From Mesorhizobium jarvisii (GTDB lineage Bacteria; Pseudomonadota; Alphaproteobacteria; Rhizobiales; Rhizobiaceae): a stretch of 64,000 nucleotides of DNA. The stretch covers positions 372,001-436,000 of the forward strand of contig NZ_QZXA01000001.1 of assembly GCF_003601985.1 (NCBI RefSeq). The letters run 5' to 3'. Position numbers and translations under genes: made by a program. A model generated the notes under the pieces. It searched no databases and was not told where the DNA came from. It was given only the letters and a program-made list of their open reading frames with translations. How positions within the stretch are numbered: the stretch's first letter is position 1; each line of letters starts with the position of its first letter. Shown here in pieces: positions 34,616 to 43,750 of this stretch.

Positions 34616-35971
34616 TTGAGCGATGCAATTGCGGACGTTCTGAGCTGGCTTGAAAGCAGAAGCGACATACAGAGCCTGAGGGCGGCGGTGTGCGACCTCA
34701 ACGGCGTCATGCGAGGAAAACGCATACCCGTGGAGCAGGCCCGCAAGGCGCTGGAAGGCAAGCTGCGCATGCCCTATTCGCTGATCGGGCTCGACATCTG
34801 GGGCGAAGACATCGAAGGCAACAGTCTGGTTTTCTCGACCGGCGATGCCGATGGCCTCTGCCAATGGACGGGACGCGGCATTCTGCCGGTGGACTGGACG
34901 GCGCATCCGACGGCACTTGTCCCGCTCTGGCTCGCCGATGAAAGCGGCGCGCCCTATCTCGGCGATCCCCGGCGGGCGCTGGCCCGCATCCTCGACCGCT
35001 ACAAGGCGCTCGGCCTGACCCCGGTCGCGGCAACCGAACTCGAATTCTATCTGGTCGATCCGCAATCGCAGCGGCCGGTCGGGCCGGTGTCACCGGTCAC
35101 CGGGCGGCGTCTCGATTCCGACGCAGCGCTGTCGATCGATGAGATCGACGATTTCGAAGCCTTTATTCATGACGTCTACGAAGCCTGCCGGGCGCAAGGC
35201 ATTCCGGTCGACACGGCCATTGCCGAAAATGGCGTCGGCCAGTTCGAGATCAATCTGAACCATGTCGCCGACGCGCTGCGGGCGGCCGACGACGCGGTGC
35301 TGTTCAAGCGCACGGTGAAGGGCATTGCCCGCAAGCACGGCTTTGCCGCCTGCTTCATGGCCAAGCCCTATGGCGACCGCGCCGGCAACGGCTTTCACGT
35401 CCATTTCAGCCTGGTCGACGCCGAAGGGCGCAATGTGTTCGACGACGGCACCGATCAGGGCTCGGAAACGATGCGCCACGCGGTCGGCGGGCTGCTGGCG
35501 GCGATGGCCGAGAGCACGCTGGTGTTCGCACCGCACTTCAATTCCTACCGCAGGCTCCGCCCGCGTTCCTATGCGCCGACCGCGGTCGCCTGGGGTTACG
35601 AGAACCGCATGGTCGCGATCCGCATTCCCGGCGGCCCGACCGGGGCGCGCCGCATCGAGCATCGCGTGTCGGGCGCGGATGCCAATCCCTATCTGGTGCT
35701 TGCCGCCATACTGGGCGCGGCCCTGATCGGCATCGAAAGGCAGATGTCGCCGGGCGAGCCGACCGGGAGCGACGGCCAAGGCGCGGCACCAGCCAAGCTG
35801 CCGCCGGACTGGGCCTCGGCGATCGCCACCTTCGAAAGCGGGACACATGTGGCGGAGATTTTCCCAGCGATCCTGCGCGACTCCTTCGTCGCCTGCAAAC
35901 GCCAGGAGTTGAATACGTTTGCTCTCAACGTCAGCGATTTCGAGATCGAGACCTATCTCGAAAGCGTCTGA
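34616..35971 (+). CDS. Glutamine-synthetase-family ligase (gamma-glutamylpolyamine synthetase-like)
   Basis: A 451-residue member of the GlnA/PuuA superfamily. N-terminal beta-grasp residues VCDLNGVMRGKRIP are followed by the catalytic domain with ATELEFYL (about residue 139), AENGVGQFEINL (about 203), GNGFHVHFSL (about 258) and RIPGGPTGARRIEHR (about 340), which supply the metal, glutamate and ATP sites. It lacks the adenylylation-site context of GlnA-I. Such proteins ligate glutamate to amines, as in polyamine or amine use. The start is TTG at 34616 with CAGAGG upstream. The substrate is unknown. Confidence 0.85.
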   Translation: MSDAIADVLSWLESRSDIQSLRAAVCDLNGVMRGKRIPVEQARKALEGKLRMPYSLIGLDIWGEDIEGNSLVFSTGDADGLCQWTGRGILPVDWTAHPTALVPLWLADESGAPYLGDPRRALARILDRYKALGLTPVAATELEFYLVDPQSQRPVGPVSPVTGRRLDSDAALSIDEIDDFEAFIHDVYEACRAQGIPVDTAIAENGVGQFEINLNHVADALRAADDAVLFKRTVKGIARKHGFAACFMAKPYGDRAGNGFHVHFSLVDAEGRNVFDDGTDQGSETMRHAVGGLLAAMAESTLVFAPHFNSYRRLRPRSYAPTAVAWGYENRMVAIRIPGGPTGARRIEHRVSGADANPYLVLAAILGAALIGIERQMSPGEPTGSDGQGAAPAKLPPDWASAIATFESGTHVAEIFPAILRDSFVACKRQELNTFALNVSDFEIETYLESV

Positions 35972-35975
35972 GACC

Positions 35976-36836
35976 TTACGAGGACCGCTCGGCCTTCAGC
36001 ACCGAGACCGCCGCTTCGCTGTTGTGGACATAGTCGTTGGCGTCGGGCTGCTTCTGCAGCAAAAGGATGAACAGCAGATCGGTCAGCGTCAGCTGCGCAT
36101 CGCGCGCGGTGATGGAGGAGGAGCGCGCGCGCTCCTCGTCGGCGATGGTGTAGAGGCGGATGTCGGCGACCCGGCTCAGCGGATTGTCGTGCAGGCCGGT
36201 GACGGCGATCACCGTCGTCCCGCGCTTGGCGGCGAGTTCGGCGATGCGCAAGGTTTCGATGCTGGCGCCGGAATAGGAGAGCGCGAACAGCACGTCGCCA
36301 GGCCCGAGCGTCGCGGCATTGGCCATCTGGATGTGGCTGTCGCTGTCATGCAGCACGTTGCGGCCGAGCTTCATCAGCTTGTAGGAGAAATCGCGCGCCA
36401 CCAGCGACGAGGCGCCGACGCCGACCAGATGAATGCGGCGCGCGCCATCCAGCAGCTCCAGCGTCCGGGAAATGATGCGCTCGCTGTTGGCGGCGACGGT
36501 CTGCTGCATCGACAGAAGTTTGCTGCCGATCAGTTTCTTGAGGATGACCGGATAGGTGTCGCCGACCTCGATCGAGCCATGGATGACGCCGGCCGGCACC
36601 TGCCAGTCCTGCGCCTTGGCCTCGCTGACGGCGAGCTTGAGCTCCTGGTAGCTGGCATAGCCGAGCTTCTGGCTGAACTTGACGACGCTCGACTGACTGC
36701 GCCCGATCTCGGCGGCAAGCGCTGCCGTCGACAGGCGCAGCATCTGGTCGGGATTGTCGACGATGTACTGGCCGATCTCGCGATCGCCTGGCGCCATGCC
36801 GTCGAGCTTCGCATTGATCTTCTTGAGAACGGACAT
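35976..36836 (-). CDS. RpiR/MurR-family regulator of the peptidoglycan-recycling genes
   Basis: A 286-residue RpiR-type regulator: N-terminal HTH (LAAEIGRSQSSVVKFSQKLG, about residues 40-59) and a C-terminal SIS sugar-phosphate-binding domain (VGVGASSLVARDF, about 127-139; ALSYSGAS). In E. coli, MurR of this family senses MurNAc-6-phosphate and represses murQP. Here it is divergent from the murA paralogue, with the 15-bp palindrome between them, and the same palindrome precedes murQ. The start chosen is ATG 36836. It converges on the glutamine-synthetase gene with only four bases between. Confidence 0.88.
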   Translation of the reverse strand: MSVLKKINAKLDGMAPGDREIGQYIVDNPDQMLRLSTAALAAEIGRSQSSVVKFSQKLGYASYQELKLAVSEAKAQDWQVPAGVIHGSIEVGDTYPVILKKLIGSKLLSMQQTVAANSERIISRTLELLDGARRIHLVGVGASSLVARDFSYKLMKLGRNVLHDSDSHIQMANAATLGPGDVLFALSYSGASIETLRIAELAAKRGTTVIAVTGLHDNPLSRVADIRLYTIADEERARSSSITARDAQLTLTDLLFILLLQKQPDANDYVHNSEAAVSVLKAERSS

Positions 36837-36865
36837 GGACCCTCTGCAGCGCTTCGGTGCTCGGA

Positions 36866-36917
36866 GGAATAAAATATTCCAATTTCGATTGACAGCCAAG
36901 AACGCAGAATTAATTCT
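36866..36917 (+). promoter_or_regulatory. MurR-type palindrome plus promoter for the murA paralogue
   Basis: GGAATA-AAA-TATTCC (36866-36880) is a perfect inverted repeat. It is followed after eight bases by TTGACA (36889-36894) and, 16 bases on, TAATTC (36911-36916), a reasonable sigma-70 pair. The same palindrome and layout recur at 39149-39201 before murQ. Confidence 0.65.
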
Positions 36918-37000
36918 CGAACCGGCCAGGTTCGGGAATCGAATGGCTCTTCCGGAGCGACCGGACCGCCGCCCGGCTTTCGCCATACGAGGGTTCAGCC

Positions 37001-38257
37001 ATGGACAGATTGCGGATCGTCGGCGGACGAAGACTGGAAGGCGCGGTCACCATTTCCGGCGCCAAGAACGCTGCCTTGCCACAGATCGCGGCCGCCCTGC
37101 TCAGCCCCTACCCGCTCGAACTGACCAATTTGCCTGATGTGACCGATGTCGAGAACATGCTGGGCGTTGTGCGGCTTCACGGCGCCGACGTGACGCGATC
37201 GGCCCATGCCGCGACGATCGACACCAATGCCGCCGTTTCGAAGGAAACGTCCTATGACACGGTGCGCAAAATGCGCGCGACGGTGCTCGTTCTGGCGCCG
37301 CTGCTCGCCCGGTTCGGCCACGCCCGGGTTTCGCTGCCGGGCGGCTGCGCCATCGGTGCGCGGCCGGTGGACATGCATGTCGCCGCACTCGCGGCACTCG
37401 GCGCCAAGATCGCCGTCGAGAACGGCCTGATCGTCGCCTCGGCGCCGAACGGGCTGACCGGAACGCGCATCGTGCTCAGCTCGCCGTCCGTCGGGGCAAC
37501 GGAAACCGCCATGATGGCGGCAACCACCGCCAAGGGCGAAACCGAGATCCTCAACGCGGCGCGCGAGCCCGAGGTGGCCGATCTCGCCGCTTGCCTCAAC
37601 GCCATGGGCGCACGCATCGAAGGCGCCGGCACGCACCGCATCCTGATCGCCGGCGACACCGGTTGGCACGCGGCCCGGCACGACATCATTCCGGACCGCA
37701 TCGAGGCCGGCACCTATGCGATCGCCGCGGCGATCACCGGCGGCCAGCTTGAGCTCACACACGCCCGGCTCGAGCACATGGCCTCGGTGGTGCAATTGCT
37801 GGAAGCCACCGGCGTCAGCGTCTGGCCCGGCGATCGCGGGCTCATCGTGTCGCGCGAGCGGCCGCTCAAGGCCGCCGATCTCACGACGGAACCCTATCCG
37901 GGCTTTCCGACCGACCTGCAGGCGCAGTTCATGGCGCTGATGTGCTGCGCCGAGGGTGCGTCGCTGCTGCGCGAAACCATCTTCGAGAACCGCTTCATGC
38001 ATGTGCCCGAACTGATGCGGCTCGGCGCCAACATCAAGTTGCAAGGCACAATGGCTTTGGTGCTCGGCGGCGAGAAGCTGCATGGCGCGCAGGTGATGGC
38101 CACCGACCTGCGCGCTTCGGTGTCGCTGGTGCTGGCGGCATTGGTGAGCGAAGGCGAGACGATTATCAACCGCGTCTATCATCTCGACCGTGGCTATGAG
38201 CAACTCGACCGCAAGCTCCGCCTTTGCGGCGCCGACATCGAGCGGCTGAGCGCATGA
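37001..38257 (+). CDS. murA: UDP-GlcNAc 1-carboxyvinyltransferase paralogue (MurA-type)
   Basis: A 418-residue EPSP-synthase-fold enzyme. It keeps the MurA start [10 protein letters not shown] with the catalytic Lys-Asn (about residues 19-28), and the loop [16 protein letters not shown] (about 111-126) with the active-site Cys that fosfomycin alkylates. Other MurA motifs are present ([23 protein letters not shown]). The family adds enolpyruvate to UDP-GlcNAc, the first step of murein synthesis. Here it sits in a recycling cluster rather than a housekeeping context, so it is probably a second copy. The kinase gene follows with an ATGA overlap. Confidence 0.88.
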   Translation: MDRLRIVGGRRLEGAVTISGAKNAALPQIAAALLSPYPLELTNLPDVTDVENMLGVVRLHGADVTRSAHAATIDTNAAVSKETSYDTVRKMRATVLVLAPLLARFGHARVSLPGGCAIGARPVDMHVAALAALGAKIAVENGLIVASAPNGLTGTRIVLSSPSVGATETAMMAATTAKGETEILNAAREPEVADLAACLNAMGARIEGAGTHRILIAGDTGWHAARHDIIPDRIEAGTYAIAAAITGGQLELTHARLEHMASVVQLLEATGVSVWPGDRGLIVSRERPLKAADLTTEPYPGFPTDLQAQFMALMCCAEGASLLRETIFENRFMHVPELMRLGANIKLQGTMALVLGGEKLHGAQVMATDLRASVSLVLAALVSEGETIINRVYHLDRGYEQLDRKLRLCGADIERLSA

Positions 38258-39132
38258 GCGGCGCTAACTATCTTCTCGGCGTCGATGGCGGCGGCACCGG
38301 CTGCCGGGCTCGTATCGAAGACGCGGACGGCAACGTGCTGGGACAAGGCTTGTCCGGCCCGGCGACGACGCGGCTTGGCATTGACGCGGCATGGGCCTCG
38401 ATTGCCAAAGCGTTTGGCGCGGCGATCGCGGAGGCTGGCTTTGGACCGACCGAAATCGCTCGGACCCACGCCGGCATCGGGCTTGCCGGCATTGGCCGCA
38501 AGGGCGCGCTGGAGGCGTTGCGGGCAATCGCGCACCCGTTTGCCAGCATCGATTTCGTCAGCGACGGCGTCGGCGCCTGCCTGGGCGCGCATTCCGGTCA
38601 GGACGGCGCCATCGTCATTGCCGGCACCGGTTCGATCGGCCTCGGCTTTGTCGAGGGGCGTGACCTGCGCGTCGGCGGTTACGGCTTTCCGATCTCCGAC
38701 GAAGGCAGCGGCGCCCATCTTGGGCTGAAAGCCGTGCAAATGGCGTTGCGCGGTCATGACGGCCGGCACGAGCGGACGGCGCTGCTGGCGGAGGTGATGC
38801 AACGTTTCGAGGGTGACCCGATGGCGGCGGTCGCCTGGATGGATCGCGCCAGCGCCACGGATTACGCCGCTCTGGCGCCGATGGTCATGCGCCATGCCGA
38901 CCAGGGCGATCCAGCCGGGCGGCGCATCGTGCAAAATGCCGCCGAGCAGATCGACACGCTGGTGCGGGTGCTGTTCGAAAAAGGCGCGCCTCGCGTGACC
39001 TTGCTGGGTGGCCTCGCCAGCCCGCTCGAACCGTGGCTTTCGCCCGATGTAAGGCGCCGCCTGAAGCCCGCCGACGGCGACGCCGTATCCGGCGCGATCA
39101 TCCTTGCCAAGAGATCGCCCCGCGTATTGTAG
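38254..39132 (+). CDS. BadF/BadG/BcrA-type ATPase, amino-sugar kinase (NagK-like)
   Basis: A 292-residue actin-fold kinase. The phosphate-1 motif LLGVDGGGTGCRARI is at residues 6-20, VIAGTGSIGLG at about 125 and GFPISDEGSGAHLG at about 147, as in N-acetylglucosamine kinases of this family. In this cluster it probably phosphorylates GlcNAc (or MurNAc) freed from imported murein fragments. The start at 38254 overlaps the murA stop. It could also act on glucosamine. Confidence 0.82.
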   Translation: MSGANYLLGVDGGGTGCRARIEDADGNVLGQGLSGPATTRLGIDAAWASIAKAFGAAIAEAGFGPTEIARTHAGIGLAGIGRKGALEALRAIAHPFASIDFVSDGVGACLGAHSGQDGAIVIAGTGSIGLGFVEGRDLRVGGYGFPISDEGSGAHLGLKAVQMALRGHDGRHERTALLAEVMQRFEGDPMAAVAWMDRASATDYAALAPMVMRHADQGDPAGRRIVQNAAEQIDTLVRVLFEKGAPRVTLLGGLASPLEPWLSPDVRRRLKPADGDAVSGAIILAKRSPRVL

Positions 39133-39148
39133 GCTTAGCAAAGAGATA

Positions 39149-39201
39149 GGAATAAAATATTCCAATCTCCTGTTGACGATACGAATATCCAATTCTAGAA
39201 A
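39149..39201 (+). promoter_or_regulatory. Second MurR-type palindrome plus promoter for murQ
   Basis: The palindrome GGAATA-AAA-TATTCC (39149-39163) is identical to the one before murA, and the next bases (AAT, then a TC-rich stretch) are also alike. TTGACG (39173-39178) and TAGAAA (39196-39201), 17 bases apart, form the likely promoter. Confidence 0.65.
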
Positions 39202-39302
39202 GTTAACAAAGAAAGACTGTGATGACGGATCAGACGTCCGTGTGCCCTGGCGCCCGTTGAGCCATGCCGGACGCCGGCAGCAGAATTTTTGAAAGCGCTG
39301 GA

Positions 39303-40226
39303 ATGACCGAGCAAGGTTTGATGTCTGAGCTGGACCTGCTGGTTTCCGAAGGCCGCAACCCGCGGACAATGGATATCGACCTGCTGCCGACCATCGACGT
39401 GCTGCGCAAGATCAATGATGAGGACAGGCTTGTCCCGGCTGCTGTTGAAAAGGTGCTGCCGGAAATCGCCGCGGCCGTCGACCGGATCGTTCTTGCCTTC
39501 CAGAAGGGCGCAAGACTGATCTATATCGGCGCCGGCACCAGTGGCCGGCTCGGCGTTCTCGACGCTTCGGAATGTCCGCCCACCTTCGGCGTGCCCGAGG
39601 GCATGGTGATCGGCCTGATCGCCGGCGGTCCGGACGCCTTGGTGCGGTCGACGGAAGGCGCCGAGGATGATCCGAAAATGGGCGCGAAGGTGCTGCAGGA
39701 GATCGGACTAGTACGGAACGACGTGGTGGTCGGCATCGCGGTCAGCGGGCGCACGCCTTACGTTATCGGCGGACTGAACTATGCCAAGCAGGTCGGCGCA
39801 ACCACGGTTGCCCTGTCGTGCAATCCGGCATCGACCATTGCCGGCATCGCCGACATCGCCATCTCGCCGGTCGTCGGCCCGGAAGTGCTCACCGGATCGA
39901 CGCGGCTGAAGTCGGGAACCGCGCAGAAGCTGGTGCTCAACATGCTGACCACCGCCTCGATGATCCGCATCGGCAAGAGCTATGAAAATCTGATGGTGGA
40001 CCTCAACCCGTCCAACAAGAAGCTGGTGGCGCGGGCAACCAGGATCGTCATGCAGACCGCCGGGTGTTCGGCGCAGCAGGCCAAACAAGCACTCCATCTG
40101 ACAAACAATGACGTGAAGCTGGCGATACTGGTGACGATCACCGGCCTTGATGTCGAGGCGGCGCGAACTGCCCTCGGCAAGGCCGGAGGCTTCCTGCGAA
40201 AGGCAATCGGCGATGGGACGGCATGA
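39303..40226 (+). CDS. murQ: N-acetylmuramic acid 6-phosphate etherase
   Basis: A 307-residue SIS-domain enzyme that removes lactate from MurNAc-6-phosphate, giving GlcNAc-6-phosphate. MurQ motifs include TEGRNP-like [12 protein letters not shown] (about 16-27), [20 protein letters not shown] (about 76-95), the catalytic-Glu region STEGAEDD (about 118), [12 protein letters not shown] and the family stretch [13 protein letters not shown]. Length suits the family (about 300). An ATG at 39264 would add 13 residues. It receives substrate from AnmK or an amino-sugar kinase. Its 3' end runs into the tandem repeat. Confidence 0.93.
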   Translation: MTEQGLMSELDLLVSEGRNPRTMDIDLLPTIDVLRKINDEDRLVPAAVEKVLPEIAAAVDRIVLAFQKGARLIYIGAGTSGRLGVLDASECPPTFGVPEGMVIGLIAGGPDALVRSTEGAEDDPKMGAKVLQEIGLVRNDVVVGIAVSGRTPYVIGGLNYAKQVGATTVALSCNPASTIAGIADIAISPVVGPEVLTGSTRLKSGTAQKLVLNMLTTASMIRIGKSYENLMVDLNPSNKKLVARATRIVMQTAGCSAQQAKQALHLTNNDVKLAILVTITGLDVEAARTALGKAGGFLRKAIGDGTA

Positions 40227-40310
40227 AGCCGCCCGGGACAAGACGGCAACAAGCCGCTTTAGACAAGACGGCAAGAAGCCGCTTTAGACAAGACGGCGTG
40301 AAGCCGCATA
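40215..40310. repeat. Tandem 25-bp repeat at the murQ/binding-protein junction
   Basis: Units begin GACAAGACGGCAA and end AAGCCGCTTTA: 40237-40261, 40262-40286 and a 24-base variant 40287-40310, with a partial copy at 40215-40236 that includes the murQ stop codon. Each unit contains CGGC and GCCG five bases apart, able to form a small hairpin. It is not a CRISPR: there are no spacers. Confidence 0.8.
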
Positions 40311-40399
40311 GACTGGGCCGATACTCCGAAGCATGTGTGTCTTGGAAGCGGTCGGCGGAAACTGCAAGGCATCAAGTCAAATCATAATGGGAGACGGAA

Positions 40400-41917
40400 A
40401 TGACAAGGCATCTCACAAGAACATTGCTGTCGGGCATCACGGTTGCCGCGATGCTCGGCATGGCTGTGGTTTCGACGCAGGCCGCGACGCTGCACATGGC
40501 GTGGTCGCAGGACGCCACCGGGCTTGATCCGCACAAGCAAACGGCCTTCTCGTCGCTGCGGCTCCTGGAACTGATCTATGAGCCGCTGGTGCGCGTCGAT
40601 GCCAGCCTGCAGATCATTCCGGCAATCGCCACTTCCTGGGAATTCTCGAAGGACGGCAAGGAACTGACCTTCAAGCTCGATCCCAAGGCGAAATTCCAGG
40701 ACGGCAAGGCCGTCACCTCCGCTGACGTCAAAGCCTCGTTCGAGCGCATCCTCGACGAGAAGACGGGCGCGGCCGCCCGCGCCAATTTCCTGTCGATCGC
40801 CAGCATCGACACACCTGATGCGGCCACCGTCGTATTCCATCTATCGCAGCCCGACGTGCCGATCCTGACGGCGATGAGCGACGTCAACGCGGCCATCGTT
40901 CCCGCAGCCGAGATAAAGGCCGGCTCGATCGGCACCAAGGCGGTCGGCTCGGGCCCGTTCAAGCTCGACAAATGGGACCCCAACGCCAAGGAAGTCTTGA
41001 GCGCCAACAAGGATTGGGCGGGGGGTGCTACCGGTGTCGACGGCATCGAGATCAGCGTGCTGCCCGACGAAGCGGCGATCCTGGCCGCCATGCGCACCAA
41101 GCAGATCGATTTCGCCCTGCTCAACGACCCGCTGGTCGCGACGCTGGTGCCGAAGGAGGCCAGCCTGCAGCTGAATCGCGTACCGGTGCTTGCCTATCAC
41201 GTGCTGCAGCTCAACCCGTCGCGCAAGCCGATGACCGAGTTCAAGGTGCGCCAGGCGATCTCCTGCGCCATCGACCGGCAAGAGGTGCTGGACACCGCAT
41301 CGCTCGGCGAAGGCAAGGTCACCGGACCCCTGACCATCCCGGCGCTCGCCACCGATCCGACCCAGCTGTTCTGCTACAAGCGCGATGTCGAAAAGGCCAA
41401 GAAGCTGATGGCCGAGGCCGGCTTTGCCGACGGCTTTTCGGCAACAGTGATCGGCGCCACCGGCGAGCCGCCGACGGCGGCTGCGGAGGCCCAGGTCATC
41501 CAGTCACAGCTCGCCGAAATCGGCGTCAAGCTCGACATCAAGATGATGGAGCTCAACGTCTATGTCGACGCCTGGCTGAAGGGCGATTTCGACATGGCGA
41601 TCGCGCTCAATGGCGGCCGCGCCGACCCCTACACCATGTACAACCGCTACTGGACCAAGGCCGGCAATCTGCAGAAGGTAGCCAACTACATCGACGACAC
41701 GCTGGACAGCCAGATGCAGCAGGGGCGCGCCGAGACCGACCCGGCCAAACGCAAGGCGATCTTCGCTGCATTCGAGAAGCACCTCGCCGAGATGTCGCCG
41801 TGGATCTGGCTCTACACCTCCTATAGCTACACGGCCCAGCAGAAGAACATCGCCGGCTTCGTGCCGACGCCGACGGGCACTCTGTTCAGCCTGAGCAAGG
41901 TTACCATCCAGCAGTAG
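40400..41917 (+). CDS. Peptide/muropeptide ABC transporter binding protein (family 5)
   Basis: A 505-residue DppA/OppA-type binding protein. A Sec signal peptide (about residues 1-29, ending VVSTQA) is followed by LHMAWSQDATGLDPHKQ, the usual start of mature family-5 proteins. The start has GGGAGACGG upstream. It precedes two Dpp-type permeases and a fused ATPase. Rhizobial family-5 systems (YejABEF) import murein peptides; the location beside murQ and anmK suggests this one takes up muropeptides or anhydro-MurNAc-containing fragments. That is inference. Confidence 0.9.
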   Translation: MTRHLTRTLLSGITVAAMLGMAVVSTQAATLHMAWSQDATGLDPHKQTAFSSLRLLELIYEPLVRVDASLQIIPAIATSWEFSKDGKELTFKLDPKAKFQDGKAVTSADVKASFERILDEKTGAAARANFLSIASIDTPDAATVVFHLSQPDVPILTAMSDVNAAIVPAAEIKAGSIGTKAVGSGPFKLDKWDPNAKEVLSANKDWAGGATGVDGIEISVLPDEAAILAAMRTKQIDFALLNDPLVATLVPKEASLQLNRVPVLAYHVLQLNPSRKPMTEFKVRQAISCAIDRQEVLDTASLGEGKVTGPLTIPALATDPTQLFCYKRDVEKAKKLMAEAGFADGFSATVIGATGEPPTAAAEAQVIQSQLAEIGVKLDIKMMELNVYVDAWLKGDFDMAIALNGGRADPYTMYNRYWTKAGNLQKVANYIDDTLDSQMQQGRAETDPAKRKAIFAAFEKHLAEMSPWIWLYTSYSYTAQQKNIAGFVPTPTGTLFSLSKVTIQQ

Positions 41918-41951
41918 CCTCGGCAGGCATTGGACGAGAGGACTTCTTCGC

Positions 41952-42911
41952 GTGATTTATCTGATGCGACGACTGGCGACGTTTCCTCTCGTCCTGCTTG
42001 GCGTGTCCATCCTGGTCTTCGTTGCGATCCGGATGGTACCGGGCGATTCGATCACGGCGATGCTGGGCACCGAAGCCGGGCTGCTGACGCCGGCACAGCG
42101 GGATTCGCTCGCCGCCTATTTCGGCATCGACCAGCCCTGGTTCGTCCAGTACTGGCGCTGGATCGGCGGCATCCTGTACGGCAATTTCGGCATTTCGGTC
42201 ACCTATGGCAGGCCGGTGCTCGACGTCATCCTTGAACGCTTTCCGCTGACACTGGAGCTGGCTCTGCTGTCGATGATCATCGCGCTTGCCGTTGGCATGC
42301 CGGCCGGCATCTACGCCGCCACGCATAGCGAAAAACCGTCCGATCTTGGGGTGCGCATCGTTGCCATGATCGGCCAGTCGACGCCGAGCTTCGTGCTCGG
42401 CCTCTTGATCATCTACACGCTGTCGGCCGGCTTCGGCGTGCTGCCGGCGATGGGCGAATTCGCGCCGCTCTGGCAGGATCCCTTGCGCAATCTCAGCCAG
42501 CTGATCCTGCCTGCGATCACGCTCGGCTTTGCCTTCGCCGCGTCGGTCACGCGCATATCGCGTTCGGCCATGCTCGACGTTTTGAGCGACGACTATGTGC
42601 GCACCGCGCGCAGCAAGGGCGCTTCGGCGCGCAGCGTCATCTGGCGGCACGCGCTCCCCAATGCGCTGATCCCGGTGGTGACGCTGAGTGGCATTGAATT
42701 CGGCTATCTCCTGGGCGGCGCCGTCATCGTCGAGCAGATCTATGCCTTGCCCGGCCTCGGACGCATGGTGCTCGACGCCATCCTGCAGCGCGACTACGCG
42801 CTGGTGCAAGGCGCTGTGCTGTTCATCGCCTTCAACTTCATGATCGTCAATCTCCTGGTCGACCTCGCCTATGTCGGGCTCGATCCGCGCATCCGGCTGG
42901 GAGAACAGTGA
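41952..42911 (+). CDS. Dpp/Opp-type ABC permease (DppB-like)
   Basis: A 319-residue inner-membrane protein with the DppB N-terminal helix (residues 7-27) followed by MVPGDSITAMLG. The EAA-like loop near residues 210-235 reads YVRTARSKGASARSVIWRHA. It starts at GTG 41952 and overlaps the next permease gene by four bases. It forms the channel with the DppC-like partner. Confidence 0.92.
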   Translation: MIYLMRRLATFPLVLLGVSILVFVAIRMVPGDSITAMLGTEAGLLTPAQRDSLAAYFGIDQPWFVQYWRWIGGILYGNFGISVTYGRPVLDVILERFPLTLELALLSMIIALAVGMPAGIYAATHSEKPSDLGVRIVAMIGQSTPSFVLGLLIIYTLSAGFGVLPAMGEFAPLWQDPLRNLSQLILPAITLGFAFAASVTRISRSAMLDVLSDDYVRTARSKGASARSVIWRHALPNALIPVVTLSGIEFGYLLGGAVIVEQIYALPGLGRMVLDAILQRDYALVQGAVLFIAFNFMIVNLLVDLAYVGLDPRIRLGEQ

Positions 42912-43750
42912 TGCGCACCCTGCGCGCTATCTTCGGCCATGGCAGCGGCCGTATCGGCGGCGTCATCGTCAGCGTCTATTTGCTGATCGCCATCCTTGGC
43001 CTGTTCGGGCTGACGCCGCACAATCCGATCACGCAGTTCCGCGTCGACCGGCTGCACGCACCCAATGGCGCCTACTGGATGGGCACCGACCTGTTCGGCC
43101 GCGACGTGGCCAGCCGGCTGATGGCCGGCATCGGCCAATCCTTCACGGTCGCCTTCTTCTCGGTGGCCTTCGCGACCCTTGCCGGCACCGTGCTGGGGCT
43201 GGCGGCAGCCTGGCTCGGACGCCGCTGGGACGGCGTGGTGATGCGCATCATGGATGTGCTTTTGGCTTTCCCAGCGATCCTTCTGGCATTGCTCATTGTC
43301 ACCGTCGCCGGGCCTGGCACATGGACCAGCGTGGTTGCCATCGGCATCGTCTACACGCCGATCTTCACGCGCGTGGTGCGCGGCCCTGCCCTTTCGCTCA
43401 AGGCCCGCGAATTCGTCGATGCCGCGCGCACCTTCGGCAGCAGTTCGAGCTACATCGTCACGCGCCATTTGTTGCTCAATCTGGTGGCGCCGCTGACCGT
43501 GCAAGTGACGCTGGCGCTGGCCTGGGCGCTGCTCACCGAAGCCGGCCTGAGCTTCCTCGGGCTGGGCACGCAGCCGCCCGCCGCCTCGCTCGGCCTGATG
43601 CTGAGCGACAGCCGCAATCTGATGGAGACCGCGCCCTGGCTGATGATCTTTCCAGGACTGACCATCATGATCAGCATTCTCGGCTTCAACCTGCTGGGTG
43701 ACGCCTTGCGCGATATCCTCGACCCCAGGATGCGGAGGGCGCCGGCATGA
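42908..43750 (+). CDS. Dpp/Opp-type ABC permease (DppC-like)
   Basis: A 280-residue inner-membrane protein of DppC type. Its short N-terminal part holds HAPNGAYWMGTDLFGRDVAS (about 50-69), a DppC hallmark, and the conserved loop REFVDAARTFGSSSSYIVTR lies near residue 160. It overlaps both neighbours with ATGA junctions, so the transporter genes are translated together. Confidence 0.92.
   Translation: MMRTLRAIFGHGSGRIGGVIVSVYLLIAILGLFGLTPHNPITQFRVDRLHAPNGAYWMGTDLFGRDVASRLMAGIGQSFTVAFFSVAFATLAGTVLGLAAAWLGRRWDGVVMRIMDVLLAFPAILLALLIVTVAGPGTWTSVVAIGIVYTPIFTRVVRGPALSLKAREFVDAARTFGSSSSYIVTRHLLLNLVAPLTVQVTLALAWALLTEAGLSFLGLGTQPPAASLGLMLSDSRNLMETAPWLMIFPGLTIMISILGFNLLGDALRDILDPRMRRAPA

Noticed and set aside
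40215..40310. Possible CRISPR array
   Set aside because: The repeats are direct tandem copies without spacers and no cas genes are present.
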